Assembly: GCF_030817535.1 (NCBI RefSeq)
Contig: NZ_JAUSZL010000002.1
Span: 1,054,001 to 1,118,000, forward strand
Reading direction: 5' to 3'
DNA: 64,000 bases
Source: Streptomyces sp. V3I8
GTDB taxonomy: Bacteria; Actinomycetota; Actinomycetes; Streptomycetales; Streptomycetaceae
Part shown: positions 46,469-55,200 of the stretch, piece after piece
Layout: every line of letters starts with the position of its first letter
Position numbering within the stretch: the first letter of the stretch is position 1
Position numbers and translations under genes: made by a program
The notes under the pieces: generated by a model
What the model was told of the DNA's origin: nothing
The model's input: the letters and a program-made list of their open reading frames with translations, nothing else
Databases searched by the model: none

Positions 46469-46670
46469 GCGCCGGGACGGCTCGGGCCCCGCGACGCTGC
46501 CCGCTCAGCCCCACGCGTCCTGAACCCGGCCCGACGCTCGCCCCGCCGGCCAGGGAATCGGGCCGTCGCATGCTCCTGCGGTTACGTTCCGGGCAACCAG
46601 CCGCGCACGACGGCCGCCGTCGACCTGCTCCGTCGCAGCGTCATGTGCGGCGGTACCGGGTCAGCGGCGG

Positions 46671-47744
46671 TCATGACGTCCCGGTGGGCCGCGTGTTCGG
46701 CGGGTAGAACTGACGCGCCCAACGGCGGTAGTGGCCGATGGCGCCCTCCTCGGGGGTGAGCCGGGGGTTCGGCTCGTACCGCTTCCGGTTCCAGATCATG
46801 GCGTCCTGGCGCATCTGGTGGGCCACGGTCCGCACGAGCGCCTGCCCCGTCACCGCGGACCAGGACAGGGAGGCGGCCTTCCGGAGCCGGGGGGAATCCG
46901 CGCGCGAAGCGGTCTCTGCCATGGCGACTGCACGTAAGTGCGTCTGCCACGGCCCGACGGGGGTCGCCATGAGCAGTACCCCCAGCCTCACCCCGACCTG
47001 GTGCAGCGCCACCTCTCCCGACGCCAGGCCGAGACCGGACAGGACCACGCCCTGCTCCACCGTTATGGTCGCCAGGCGGACGGACAGCTTGATGGCCGCG
47101 CTGAACGATATGCGCAGCAACGGCCCTTCATCCACCGGCGGGACCACCTCGCGGAGGGAGACGTTGTGCACGATCGGCTGATGCCGGTAGTCGACGAAGC
47201 TCTCCATGACCTCCTGTGGGTGCGAGGCCAGGAGCGTGCTCCAGGAGGCGACAGGCGCGAACCTGTCATCAGGGATCTCCGCAGGCTCCCAGGCGGGCGG
47301 TGCGGCGTCATGGCCGTGCCACACGTAGATGATCCTGCCTCGCTCGCGCACGGTGAACTGCGCCAGCGTCGCCCGGGGCGGGGCTCCGCCCGGCACCTCG
47401 ACGCAGGATCCCCCGACGTCGAAGGCGAAGCGGTGGAACGGGCAGACCAAATGCTCGCCGTCGACCGCCCCTCCGGCGCCGAGATGGGCGCCCAGGTGGG
47501 GGCAGTGGGCATCCACGACTCGCAGGACGCCACTCCTGGTGCGGTAGAGGACGACATCGCGGCCCATGAAGCGCCGGGTCACCACCGCGCCGGCCGGCAC
47601 CTCACGGGACAGCGCCAGACAGAACCATCCCGACGGGTACGGCAGCGGCGCCCGGTCCCCCTCTCCCCCGGCGAGGCCGGTCCGTGACGGAACGGCTCCC
47701 GGCCGCACCCGGTGTCGGAGCCCGGCCGGCGATTTCCTGTTCAA
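46671..47744 (-). CDS. Rieske [2Fe-2S] oxygenase
   Basis: 357 residues from the TTG at 47744, which has AGGAGGAAGACC directly upstream. The Rieske cluster is CPHLGAHLG (C-x-H) and CPFHRFAF (C-x2-H), residues about 81-105. The C-terminal catalytic domain should hold the mononuclear iron; DYRHQPIVHN is a candidate for the ligand helix, though the usual His-x4-5-His is not clean. The size and layout resemble KshA-like and antibiotic-tailoring Rieske oxygenases. Adjacent to the SARP and PKS genes on the same strand as the SARP, so it may tailor the polyketide; a reductase partner is not seen. Confidence 0.85.
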   Translation of the reverse strand: MNRKSPAGLRHRVRPGAVPSRTGLAGGEGDRAPLPYPSGWFCLALSREVPAGAVVTRRFMGRDVVLYRTRSGVLRVVDAHCPHLGAHLGAGGAVDGEHLVCPFHRFAFDVGGSCVEVPGGAPPRATLAQFTVRERGRIIYVWHGHDAAPPAWEPAEIPDDRFAPVASWSTLLASHPQEVMESFVDYRHQPIVHNVSLREVVPPVDEGPLLRISFSAAIKLSVRLATITVEQGVVLSGLGLASGEVALHQVGVRLGVLLMATPVGPWQTHLRAVAMAETASRADSPRLRKAASLSWSAVTGQALVRTVAHQMRQDAMIWNRKRYEPNPRLTPEEGAIGHYRRWARQFYPPNTRPTGTS

Positions 47745-47756
47745 GGTCTTCCTCCT

Positions 47757-47807
47757 CGTCCCTCTGCGTACGGCATCCCTTTGCGTACCGCGTCCCTCTG
47801 CGTACGG
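47757..47807. repeat. 17-bp tandem repeat, three copies
   Basis: CGTCCCTCTGCGTACGG at 47757-47773, a variant at 47774-47790 and an exact copy at 47791-47807, just upstream of the Rieske gene. On the minus strand it forms part of the untranslated leader. Confidence 0.8.
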
Positions 47808-47921
47808 CCGCCGCCCGACCCGGCGCGGCGTCCCTGCCCGGCATCGGGCGGCCCCTGACGTCCCGCCCGGTCGTCGCGCGCGGGTAGGTGACCGCGGACG
47901 GGCACTCGATCGCCGGCACCG

Positions 47922-49805
47922 CTACGGTGCCGTGCTGTCCCGTGGCCGGTCCCCTTCCTCCCCCGCCTTCTCGGCGGCGTAGGTACTCACCAGGTCGTCG
48001 AAGTGGTACCGCTTGGGGGCGTACTCCCGGATGAGATGCGCGCAGGCGAGCCCGGTGAGGGCCTGCGTCGCCGCCGGGGTCGGCACGTCGGCCAGCCGGC
48101 CCGCGTCGGCGGCGGTGATGTCACGTATCCGGTGCGCGCCGAGAACGCGGAACATGCGCGCCTCGGCGCTCGTCAGACGCTTGTAGGACCACGAGAAGGC
48201 CGCCCGGATGTCACCCGCGGCCCGGCCGCCGCACAGCACGTTGAGCCGGTTCCGCTCGCTCCGCAGTTCCTCGGCCAGGTGGCGCAGTGGGACCACGGGT
48301 CGTGCCACCGCTCGCGTGGCCGCCGTCACCAGCGCCAGTGGCAGCCGCGCGCACGCTTCGGTCACCTCCGAGAGGGTGGCGGGGTCGGGGTCGAGGTCTC
48401 CGGCGGCCAGCCGGCTCGCGAGCAGGGCGTTCGCCTCGGCCCGGGAGGGTACGTCCAGGGTGGTCAGGTGGGCGCCGTGCGAGGTCACCAGGCCGGTGAG
48501 CTTGCGGCGGCTGGTGATGACGACCATGCATTGCGGGGCAGCCGGGATCAGGGGCTGCACCTGCGCACTGTCGTACGCGTTGTCGATCAGGATGAGTATC
48601 TGCCGCTGCGCGAGGGTGGTCCGGTACAGGTTGGCGTAGGCCGCCGGTGTCATCGCCTCCGGCTCCGGCAACGGGGTCAGCGAAGTGAGAACGGACCGGA
48701 TCGCTTGCTGAACGCTCATCGAGTCGGTCGCCGGGCTGAAGGCACCCAGGTCTATGTACAGTTGCCCGTCCGGGAAGCGCTCAGCGATCTTGTGGGCGAA
48801 ATGGAGTGCGAAGGCCGTCTTGCCGATTCCCGGCGGGCCGCACACCACGGAGACCACCGGGGAGGAGCCGACCGGCGACATCTCGTTCGCCACGTCGGTG
48901 AGCACCCCGATCTCGGCCTCGCGCCCGATGAAGTGCCGCGGCTCGGCGGGGAGTTGGTGGGGAACGCCGACCGGCGGCCGCGGGGCCTCGCGCCCCTGCG
49001 GGCGCGGCTCGCGCGTGGCGTCGGCATGGACCCGCCGGGGCGGGACGGGCAGGGTCAGGGACCGCATCGGGTCGCCCGCCAGGATGAGCCGCTGGAGGTG
49101 TTGCAGCGGGTCGCCGGGATCGATGCCGTAGTCCTCGGCAAGGAGTCGGCGCGCCCGGGTGAACGTGTCCAGCGCCTCCGCCCGCCTGCCGCACCGGTAC
49201 AGGGCGAGTATGAGCTGCTCCCACCGTCGCTCCCGCAGTGGCTGCGCGGTGGTGAGTGACATCAGGAACGGCAGCAGTTCATGGTGCTGGCCGAGGGCCA
49301 GCCGTGCGTCCACCAGCGACTCCTGGACCGCGTGGCGGTGCTCGAGCAGTTCCGAGATGACCGGCTGCATGATCGGCATGGCCGGGATGTCGGCCAGCGG
49401 CGGGTCGCCCCAGACGTCCAGGGCACGCTGGAAGAACTGGGCGGCGCCGTCGACGTCGCCCGACAGCTGGGCCGTCCGCGCCTGCTGGGCCAGGCTCTGG
49501 AAGCGATGCAGGTCCAGCACGTCACCCTCGTGCAGCGCGAGGCGATAGCCGTCACGGTCCGTCTGCAGCCGCCCCTTGATCGGAGCCGCCTTGCGCAGGC
49601 CGTAGAGGTTGCTCCGAAGCGCGCCACCTGGATCGCTGGGCAGGTCGGTGCCCCATAATGCGTCGGCAAGATATTTTTTACCAATGCGATGCCCACTGTT
49701 GAGTAAAAGGATGCACAAGATGCTCCGCTGACGGGGCCTCATAATCGCCAGGGGATCGCCGTTCGCGAAACGCACCGTAACTGACCCAAGGATTGCGAAT
49801 TGCAC
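47922..49805 (-). CDS. SARP-type pathway regulator (BTAD plus NB-ARC), with two TTA codons
   Basis: 627 residues from the GTG at 49805. Residues 1-95 are an OmpR-like winged helix (FAILGSVTVRFANGDPLAIM, ALRSNLYGLRKAAP) and 95-245 the bacterial transcriptional activator domain (GDPPLADIPAMPIMQPVISE, ALYRCGRRAEALDTFTRARR). An NTPase domain follows (about 280-560) with Walker A GPPGIGKTA, Walker B ILILIDNAYD and sensor ITSRRKL. The long TPR array of AfsR is missing, so this is a mid-sized SARP. Leu34 and Leu50 are TTA codons (49704-49706 and 49656-49658), making translation depend on the bldA tRNA. Likely activator of the P450/PKS genes. Confidence 0.93.
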   Translation of the reverse strand: MQFAILGSVTVRFANGDPLAIMRPRQRSILCILLLNSGHRIGKKYLADALWGTDLPSDPGGALRSNLYGLRKAAPIKGRLQTDRDGYRLALHEGDVLDLHRFQSLAQQARTAQLSGDVDGAAQFFQRALDVWGDPPLADIPAMPIMQPVISELLEHRHAVQESLVDARLALGQHHELLPFLMSLTTAQPLRERRWEQLILALYRCGRRAEALDTFTRARRLLAEDYGIDPGDPLQHLQRLILAGDPMRSLTLPVPPRRVHADATREPRPQGREAPRPPVGVPHQLPAEPRHFIGREAEIGVLTDVANEMSPVGSSPVVSVVCGPPGIGKTAFALHFAHKIAERFPDGQLYIDLGAFSPATDSMSVQQAIRSVLTSLTPLPEPEAMTPAAYANLYRTTLAQRQILILIDNAYDSAQVQPLIPAAPQCMVVITSRRKLTGLVTSHGAHLTTLDVPSRAEANALLASRLAAGDLDPDPATLSEVTEACARLPLALVTAATRAVARPVVPLRHLAEELRSERNRLNVLCGGRAAGDIRAAFSWSYKRLTSAEARMFRVLGAHRIRDITAADAGRLADVPTPAATQALTGLACAHLIREYAPKRYHFDDLVSTYAAEKAGEEGDRPRDSTAP

Positions 49806-50388
49806 TTCCGCCCCCCGTCTGAGTAACAGTCCTCGCCAACACGAAAACGTGAAGCGTCTTGGTTCCCGGACGCACGACGCTATTCGATCATTATTTTGGC
49901 GGTTGCCGTCAAGCCCCTACGGCGGTTTCTGCTCGGAATGGCCGGACCATGTTTAGGTTTCCGTATGCGATCTTTGTCAGCAATTGCCACCGGGGGCCGT
50001 CCGGCAACTTCCCGTGCTCACGGCACCCGCCCGCCCGAACACGGCGCCCACCGCACAGCTCGGACCGAGGCCGACCATCCCGGTCCGTCCGACCGCGTCC
50101 GCCACCCACCCCGGCACGGGATCACGCTCTACCACCACGACCGGACCCGGGCCCACCACCGCCCGGAAACGCCGCGACTGAAAACCACCGGCCTGCCGCC
50201 CGGGACGACGGCCGGCGTCCAGCCCGCCGTCCGGACCGGAGGACGCCGGAAGATCGGAAATCTTCCGCACCCCGCCCGCGATCATGCGAGAAACCCTGCC
50301 ACCAGCCAGATCACGCCGCGATCACGTCCGGATCACGCTTTTGTCATGAGCACGCTGATAATCTGACCGTCGCAAAAGGCGCTCCCGT

Positions 50389-50408
50389 GTGTTGCATCGA
50401 TACAACAC
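50389..50408. promoter_or_regulatory. Near-perfect 20-bp palindrome upstream of the P450 gene
   Basis: GTGTTGCATCGATACAACAC, symmetrical except for one base pair, with GTGTTG/CAACAC arms around ATCGAT. It fits a homodimeric repressor such as a TetR protein; no such gene is seen in this part of the cluster. Confidence 0.65.
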
Positions 50409-50433
50409 TCGCTCGTTCGTTGTCGGCCCTCTT

Positions 50434-50462
50434 TTGACGTGGCCTTGAATGTCACTTGACGC
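50434..50462 (+). promoter_or_regulatory. Candidate SARP site: three heptamers with 11-bp period
   Basis: TTGACGT (50434), TTGAATG (50445) and TTGACGC (50456) begin exactly 11 bp apart, the spacing of SARP-binding direct repeats. The last ends 15 bp before the P450 ATG, closer to the start than usual, so the transcript would need to be nearly leaderless or start elsewhere. Confidence 0.6.
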
Positions 50463-50477
50463 ACCCGGAAGGACCGC

Positions 50478-51896
50478 ATGCGCAACGTGCTTGCACGTAA
50501 GAGGACCACCACAGATCCCAGCGAGACCGTTCCCGTAGCGCCTGGAGGCCTGCCGGTCGTGGGTCATGCGGTGAAGGCACTCCGTGACCCGAGGGGATTC
50601 CTGCGTTCGCTGCCCGCGCACGGCGACATGGTCCGCGTCAGCGTCGGCCCGCTCAAGGCGGTGATGGTCTGTGACCCGGAGCTGACCTCACAGATACTCC
50701 TCAACGACCGCACCTACGACAAGGGCGGTCTGCTGTTCGACAGGGCCAGGGAGGTGTTCGGCGACGGTCTGGTGACCTGCCCGCACGCCCTGCACCGACG
50801 GGAGCGCCGGCTGGTCCAGCCCGCGTTCCACCGCAGCCGGCTTTCCGGCTACGCCCGGGTCATGGCCGAGGGGACGACCCTGCTGACCAGCCGGTGGCGT
50901 GATGGTCAGGTCCTGGACATGCCGGCCGAGATGCTCAGCCTGACGATGCACAACATGCTGCAGGCGATGCTCGGCGGGACGCTGCCCCCGGAGGATCTGC
51001 GGCAGCTGGTCGACGACGCCATCGTGGTGCAACACGCGACGTACCGGCAGACGTTCACGCCGGCGGTGCTGAACCGGATTCCGACCCGCGGCAACCGGCG
51101 CTATCAGCGGGCGCTGGCCGGACTCCACAACACCGTGACCGACATCATCGCCAAGGCCCAGGTGGACACGGCGGACCACGGAGATCTCCTCTCGGCGCTC
51201 CTGACGGCCCGCGATCCGGGCAGCCCCGACGATCCGGCCGACAGCCGCCGGAGCGAGCGTCTGAGCAGCGCCGAACTGCGCAACGAGGTCCTGACCTTCC
51301 TGGTGGCGGGCTCGGAGACGACGGCGCACGCCTTGTCGTGGGCGCTGTACCTCATCGCCTGCGATCCGGATGTCCAGGAGCGGCTGTGGGCGGAGACCGA
51401 TCGCGTCCTGGACGGCGGGCCGGTCTCCCTCGACCAGCTGCCCGACCTGAAGATCGCCAACCAGATCATCACCGAGACGCTGCGGCTGTACCCGCCGGCC
51501 GGGATGATATGGACCAGGATCGTCACAGCGAAAACCCGCCTGGGCGGCTACGACATCCCGGCCGGGACGACCATCGCGTACAGCCCTTACGCTCTGCACC
51601 GTCTGGAACGCTATTATCCGGACCCCGACGCCTTCAATCCCGATCGCTGGGACGCTGAAATGCAGCATTCCGCGCCGCGCAACAACGCCTATCTCACCTT
51701 CGGCGGCGGTGCGCGCAAATGCATCGGCGACCAGTTCGCCGTCATCGAGGCTGTGCTGGCGCTTACGGACATCGCCTCCCGCTGGCGCCTGGAACCCGCT
51801 CCCGGACAGAAGCATCCGGATATCACCACCTCGATGGGACCACGTGATCTCAAGATGCGCCTGAGTGCCAGGACCGCATCAGAAATCACCTCGTAG
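50478..51896 (+). CDS. Cytochrome P450 monooxygenase
   Basis: 472 residues, class I bacterial P450. The I-helix reads LTFLVAGSETTAHALSWALY with the acid/alcohol pair replaced by E-T, the K-helix ExxR is ETLRLYPP, and the heme loop FGGGARKCIGDQF places the thiolate at Cys415. The N-terminus VAPGGLPVVGHAVKALRDPR and the size resemble the terpene and fatty-acid hydroxylases of Streptomyces (pentalenene oxygenase-like). Ferredoxin and reductase genes are not nearby. First gene of the plus-strand cluster, 376 bp before the PKS, so oxidation of the polyketide is its probable role. Confidence 0.93.
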   Translation: MRNVLARKRTTTDPSETVPVAPGGLPVVGHAVKALRDPRGFLRSLPAHGDMVRVSVGPLKAVMVCDPELTSQILLNDRTYDKGGLLFDRAREVFGDGLVTCPHALHRRERRLVQPAFHRSRLSGYARVMAEGTTLLTSRWRDGQVLDMPAEMLSLTMHNMLQAMLGGTLPPEDLRQLVDDAIVVQHATYRQTFTPAVLNRIPTRGNRRYQRALAGLHNTVTDIIAKAQVDTADHGDLLSALLTARDPGSPDDPADSRRSERLSSAELRNEVLTFLVAGSETTAHALSWALYLIACDPDVQERLWAETDRVLDGGPVSLDQLPDLKIANQIITETLRLYPPAGMIWTRIVTAKTRLGGYDIPAGTTIAYSPYALHRLERYYPDPDAFNPDRWDAEMQHSAPRNNAYLTFGGGARKCIGDQFAVIEAVLALTDIASRWRLEPAPGQKHPDITTSMGPRDLKMRLSARTASEITS

Positions 51897-52272
51897 CGCG
51901 AGCGCACGGATCCCTTGAGGACGGCGAGGCAGGTTCTGCCGAGCAGGGGAACCGGAAATCCGATTACGCAGCCGGCCCGCGCCCTGGAGTGAGGAAGCCT
52001 CCAGGGTTTCCGGGCAGTACCGACCCGTTTCCGGCAACGCGGCCGCGCTCCTTCCATGTGACGCGCCACAAGGCCCGCGAGGACATCGCGCGGCGGATCG
52101 GGTTCCGCCGAAGTCGGATCGTCTCCACTCTTCATCAGCTGCTGGTCCCCACCTGGGGCCGACAGGAGTGTCCGAGAACCACGGGCAGCCGCGTGAACAG
52201 CTGCAGGATCCCCCGCCCGGAAACGCGAACGGTCACACGTGTGGAAAAAATACGCGAAAGGCAGGCTCAGTG
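51897..52272. other. Interval between the P450 and PKS genes
   Basis: 376 bp without a supported gene. The PKS frame is open upstream to 52168, but that part is low-complexity and its GTG lies on top of the AGGAG, so it is unlikely to be translated. ATGTGACGCGCCACAAG near 52056 resembles half of the TGTGA-N6-TCACA element at 61068. A promoter for the PKS may lie here. Confidence 0.45.
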
Positions 52273-55200
52273 ATGGCGAGTCAGGAACGGGACGGCACAA
52301 GTGGTGCGGGGACTGCCGAGAGGTCGACAGAGCCTGTCGCGGTGATCGGGGTGGGGCTCCGTCTCCCCGGAGGAATCACCACGCTGGGCGGGTTGTGGGA
52401 TGCCCTGGCCACCGGCCAGGATCTTGTGACGTCGGTACCCGGCGACCGGTTCAGTACCGATGATTTCGTCGTAAGCGACGGTGGGGTGCGGGCGGGGAAG
52501 GCGTACACCGGGGCGGCCGGGATCTTCGGGGACGTGTGGGGGTTCGACCCGGAGTACTTCGGTATCTCGCCGAAGGAGGCCGGCCAGATCGATCCGCAGC
52601 AACGGTTGCTGCTGGAGTGCGCGGTGGAGGCCTTCGACGACGGGGGTGTGGATCCGCGGCTGCTGGCGGGTTCGGACGTGGCGGTTGTGATGGGACTGAC
52701 CGTCCAGGACTACTGGGGTCTGCTGATGCGACGTCCCGGGGTGATGAATTCGTTCGCCCCCACCGGTACGGGGGCGTTCAGCGCGGCGAACCGCCTGTCG
52801 TACCTCTTTGATTTCCACGGGCCGTCCCACACGGTGGACACGGCGTGTTCGTCGTCCTTGACGGCACTGCATCTGGCGGCCGAGACGGTCCGTTCGGGCC
52901 GTTGTGAGGTTGCGCTGGCCGGCGGGGTGAATCTGGTGCTCGGTCCGGGCGGGCACGTCATCTCCAGCCAGGCGTCGATGCTCTCCCCGACGGGGCGTTG
53001 TCACTCGTTCTCGCAGGACGCCGATGGGTTCGTCCGGTCGGAGGGCGCGGGGGTGGTGCTCCTGAAGACGTTGAGCCGTGCGGTGGCCGATGGTGACCGG
53101 GTGCACGCGGTGATCAGGGCTTCGGTGGTCAACGCCGACGGGCGGACCCTGGGGATGTCCATGCCGGGTGCGGACGCGCAGGCGGCGATGTTGGAGCGTG
53201 CGTACGCCGAGGCCGGTGTGCGCGCCGACCAGGTGTCGTACGTGGAGGCTCACGGGACGGGGACGGCGGCGGGCGACCCGGCGGAGTGCGAGGCTCTGGG
53301 GCGGGTTCTGGGGCGGCGGCGCGGAGGGAAGCCGTTGCCGATCGGATCGGTGAAGTCGAATCTGGGACACCTGGAGGCGGCGGCCGGCATGGCGGGGCTG
53401 TTCAAGGCCATGCTGGTGCTGCGCGAGCAGCGGGTGCCCGCCACCTTGCACGCGCAACCGCTGAACCGGGCGATCGATTTCGGCGGGCTGGGGCTGGACC
53501 CGACGACGGCGATGCGGCCGCTGGACGGTGGGGCCGGCACGCGGCGTATCGCCGGGGTCAACTCGTTCGGTATCGGCGGCGCGAACGCGCACGTGGTGGT
53601 GGAGCTGCCGGATGCGCCGCCGGCCCCGGGCGTCATCGGGGACGGGGCCGAGGGGACCGAGGACAGGCGGCCGGCTGCGGCTGTGCCGGTGGTGGTCACC
53701 GGCCGGACGCAGGCGGCGTTGCGGGAGTCGGCGCTGGCGATGGCCTCCCGTCTGGAAGGCGTTGACGATTGCGCCCTGACCGATGTCGGGTTCACCACGG
53801 TGCGGCGCCGCGAGCGCCGTGAGCTGTGCACGGCCGTGCTGGCCTCCAGCGGCGCGGCGGCGGCGCAAGCACTGCGGGAGACGGTGGAGAAGGGCGCGTC
53901 GGACGAGGCGGCGTCGGCCGTCAGCATGGCCCGGGGACGCGTCGGGTTCGTCTTCAGCGGGAACGGCACCCAGTGGCCGAGGATGGGCGCGGAGTTGCTG
54001 GGGCAGGACGTTGCCTTCACCGCCGAGGTCCGGGCCGTCAGCCGCGAACTGGAACCGCTGCTGGGCTGGTCGGTCGAGGCGGAGATGGCGACGCCGGACA
54101 CCGGGCGGTGGGCGCTGACAGAGGTGGCGCAGCCGATGCTGTTCGCCCTGCAGGCCGGATTGTTCATGTCGCTGCGCGAGCGGGGGGTGCGACCGCACGG
54201 GGTCTGCGGCCACAGCGTCGGCGAGGTCGCGGCCGCCTACTGCGCCGGAATCCTGGACCGCCCCCGGGCATGTCACGTGATCGCGCACCGCAGCCTCGCG
54301 CAGGCGCCCACCTTCGGGGCCGGGCGGATGGCGGCGTTGGCGCTGTCGCCCGCGCAGGCTCAGCGGTTGCTCGACGAGACGGGGGCGAGCGACCGTGTGG
54401 TGATCGCGGCTGTCAACTCCGGCAATGACGTCACCCTGGCCGGGGACAGCCGGACACTGGAGGCCGTCGAGGACAGCTGTGTCCGGGACAGTGTGTCCTT
54501 CCGGTTCCTGCGCCTGGACTACCCCTTCCACAGCCCGGCCATGGACGCTGTCCGCGGACCGCTGCTGGACGGCCTCGGCGAGCTCGGGACCGGTCGGGGC
54601 GGGATCCCGCTGGTCTCCACCGTCACCGGCCGCGCGGTCGCGGACCACGAGATGGACGCCGACTACTGGTGGCGCAACGTGCGTGAACCGGTCCGGTTCG
54701 GCGCGGCGGTCGCGTCGCTCATCGGTGAGGAGCACGGCTGTGACGTCCTGATCGAGGTCGGCCCTCACCCGGCGCTCAGCGGCTACCTGCGCCGCATCGC
54801 CGTCGATGAGCAGGCGCCGGTGGAGGTGGCGTCGACGCTGACCCGGATCAGCGCCGGCCCATCAGCGCTGAGCGGCACCGTGCTGCGCGCGGTCGCGGCC
54901 GGGGCGCAGCTGGACTGGGATCGGTTCTTCCCCCGGGGCGGTCGCGTCGTGGATGTCCCGGCCTACTCGTGGCAACGCCGGCGCTACCAGTTGGGAGACC
55001 CCTCGTGGTGGTCCGACCACGAGATCGCGCCGGCGCCGCAGCCGGTCGCGTCCCATCCGCTGCTGGGCCGGCGCCTGCTTGCGGCCGACCCGACGTGGGG
55101 GCGGGAGCAGAGCGCGGCCTGGATCGCCGATCACAGGATCGGTGACGCTGTCGTCATGCCTGGCACGGCCTTTCTCGACATGGCCCTGTCGGCGGCCCGC

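Larger units (their letters stand above)
49806..50477. other. Regulatory interval between the SARP and P450 genes
   Basis: About 670 bp of lower GC than the cluster genes, without a credible gene despite open frames. It contains divergent promoters for the regulator and the P450/PKS transcript, a TGATAAT box at 50356-50362, the palindrome at 50389-50408 and three heptamers at 50434-50462. Confidence 0.6.

Noticed and set aside
52168..52272. An N-terminal extension of the PKS from the GTG at 52168
   Set aside because: The AGGAG touches the GTG, leaving no spacing, and the 35 extra residues are not domain-like. The ATG at 52273 is preferred, with some doubt.
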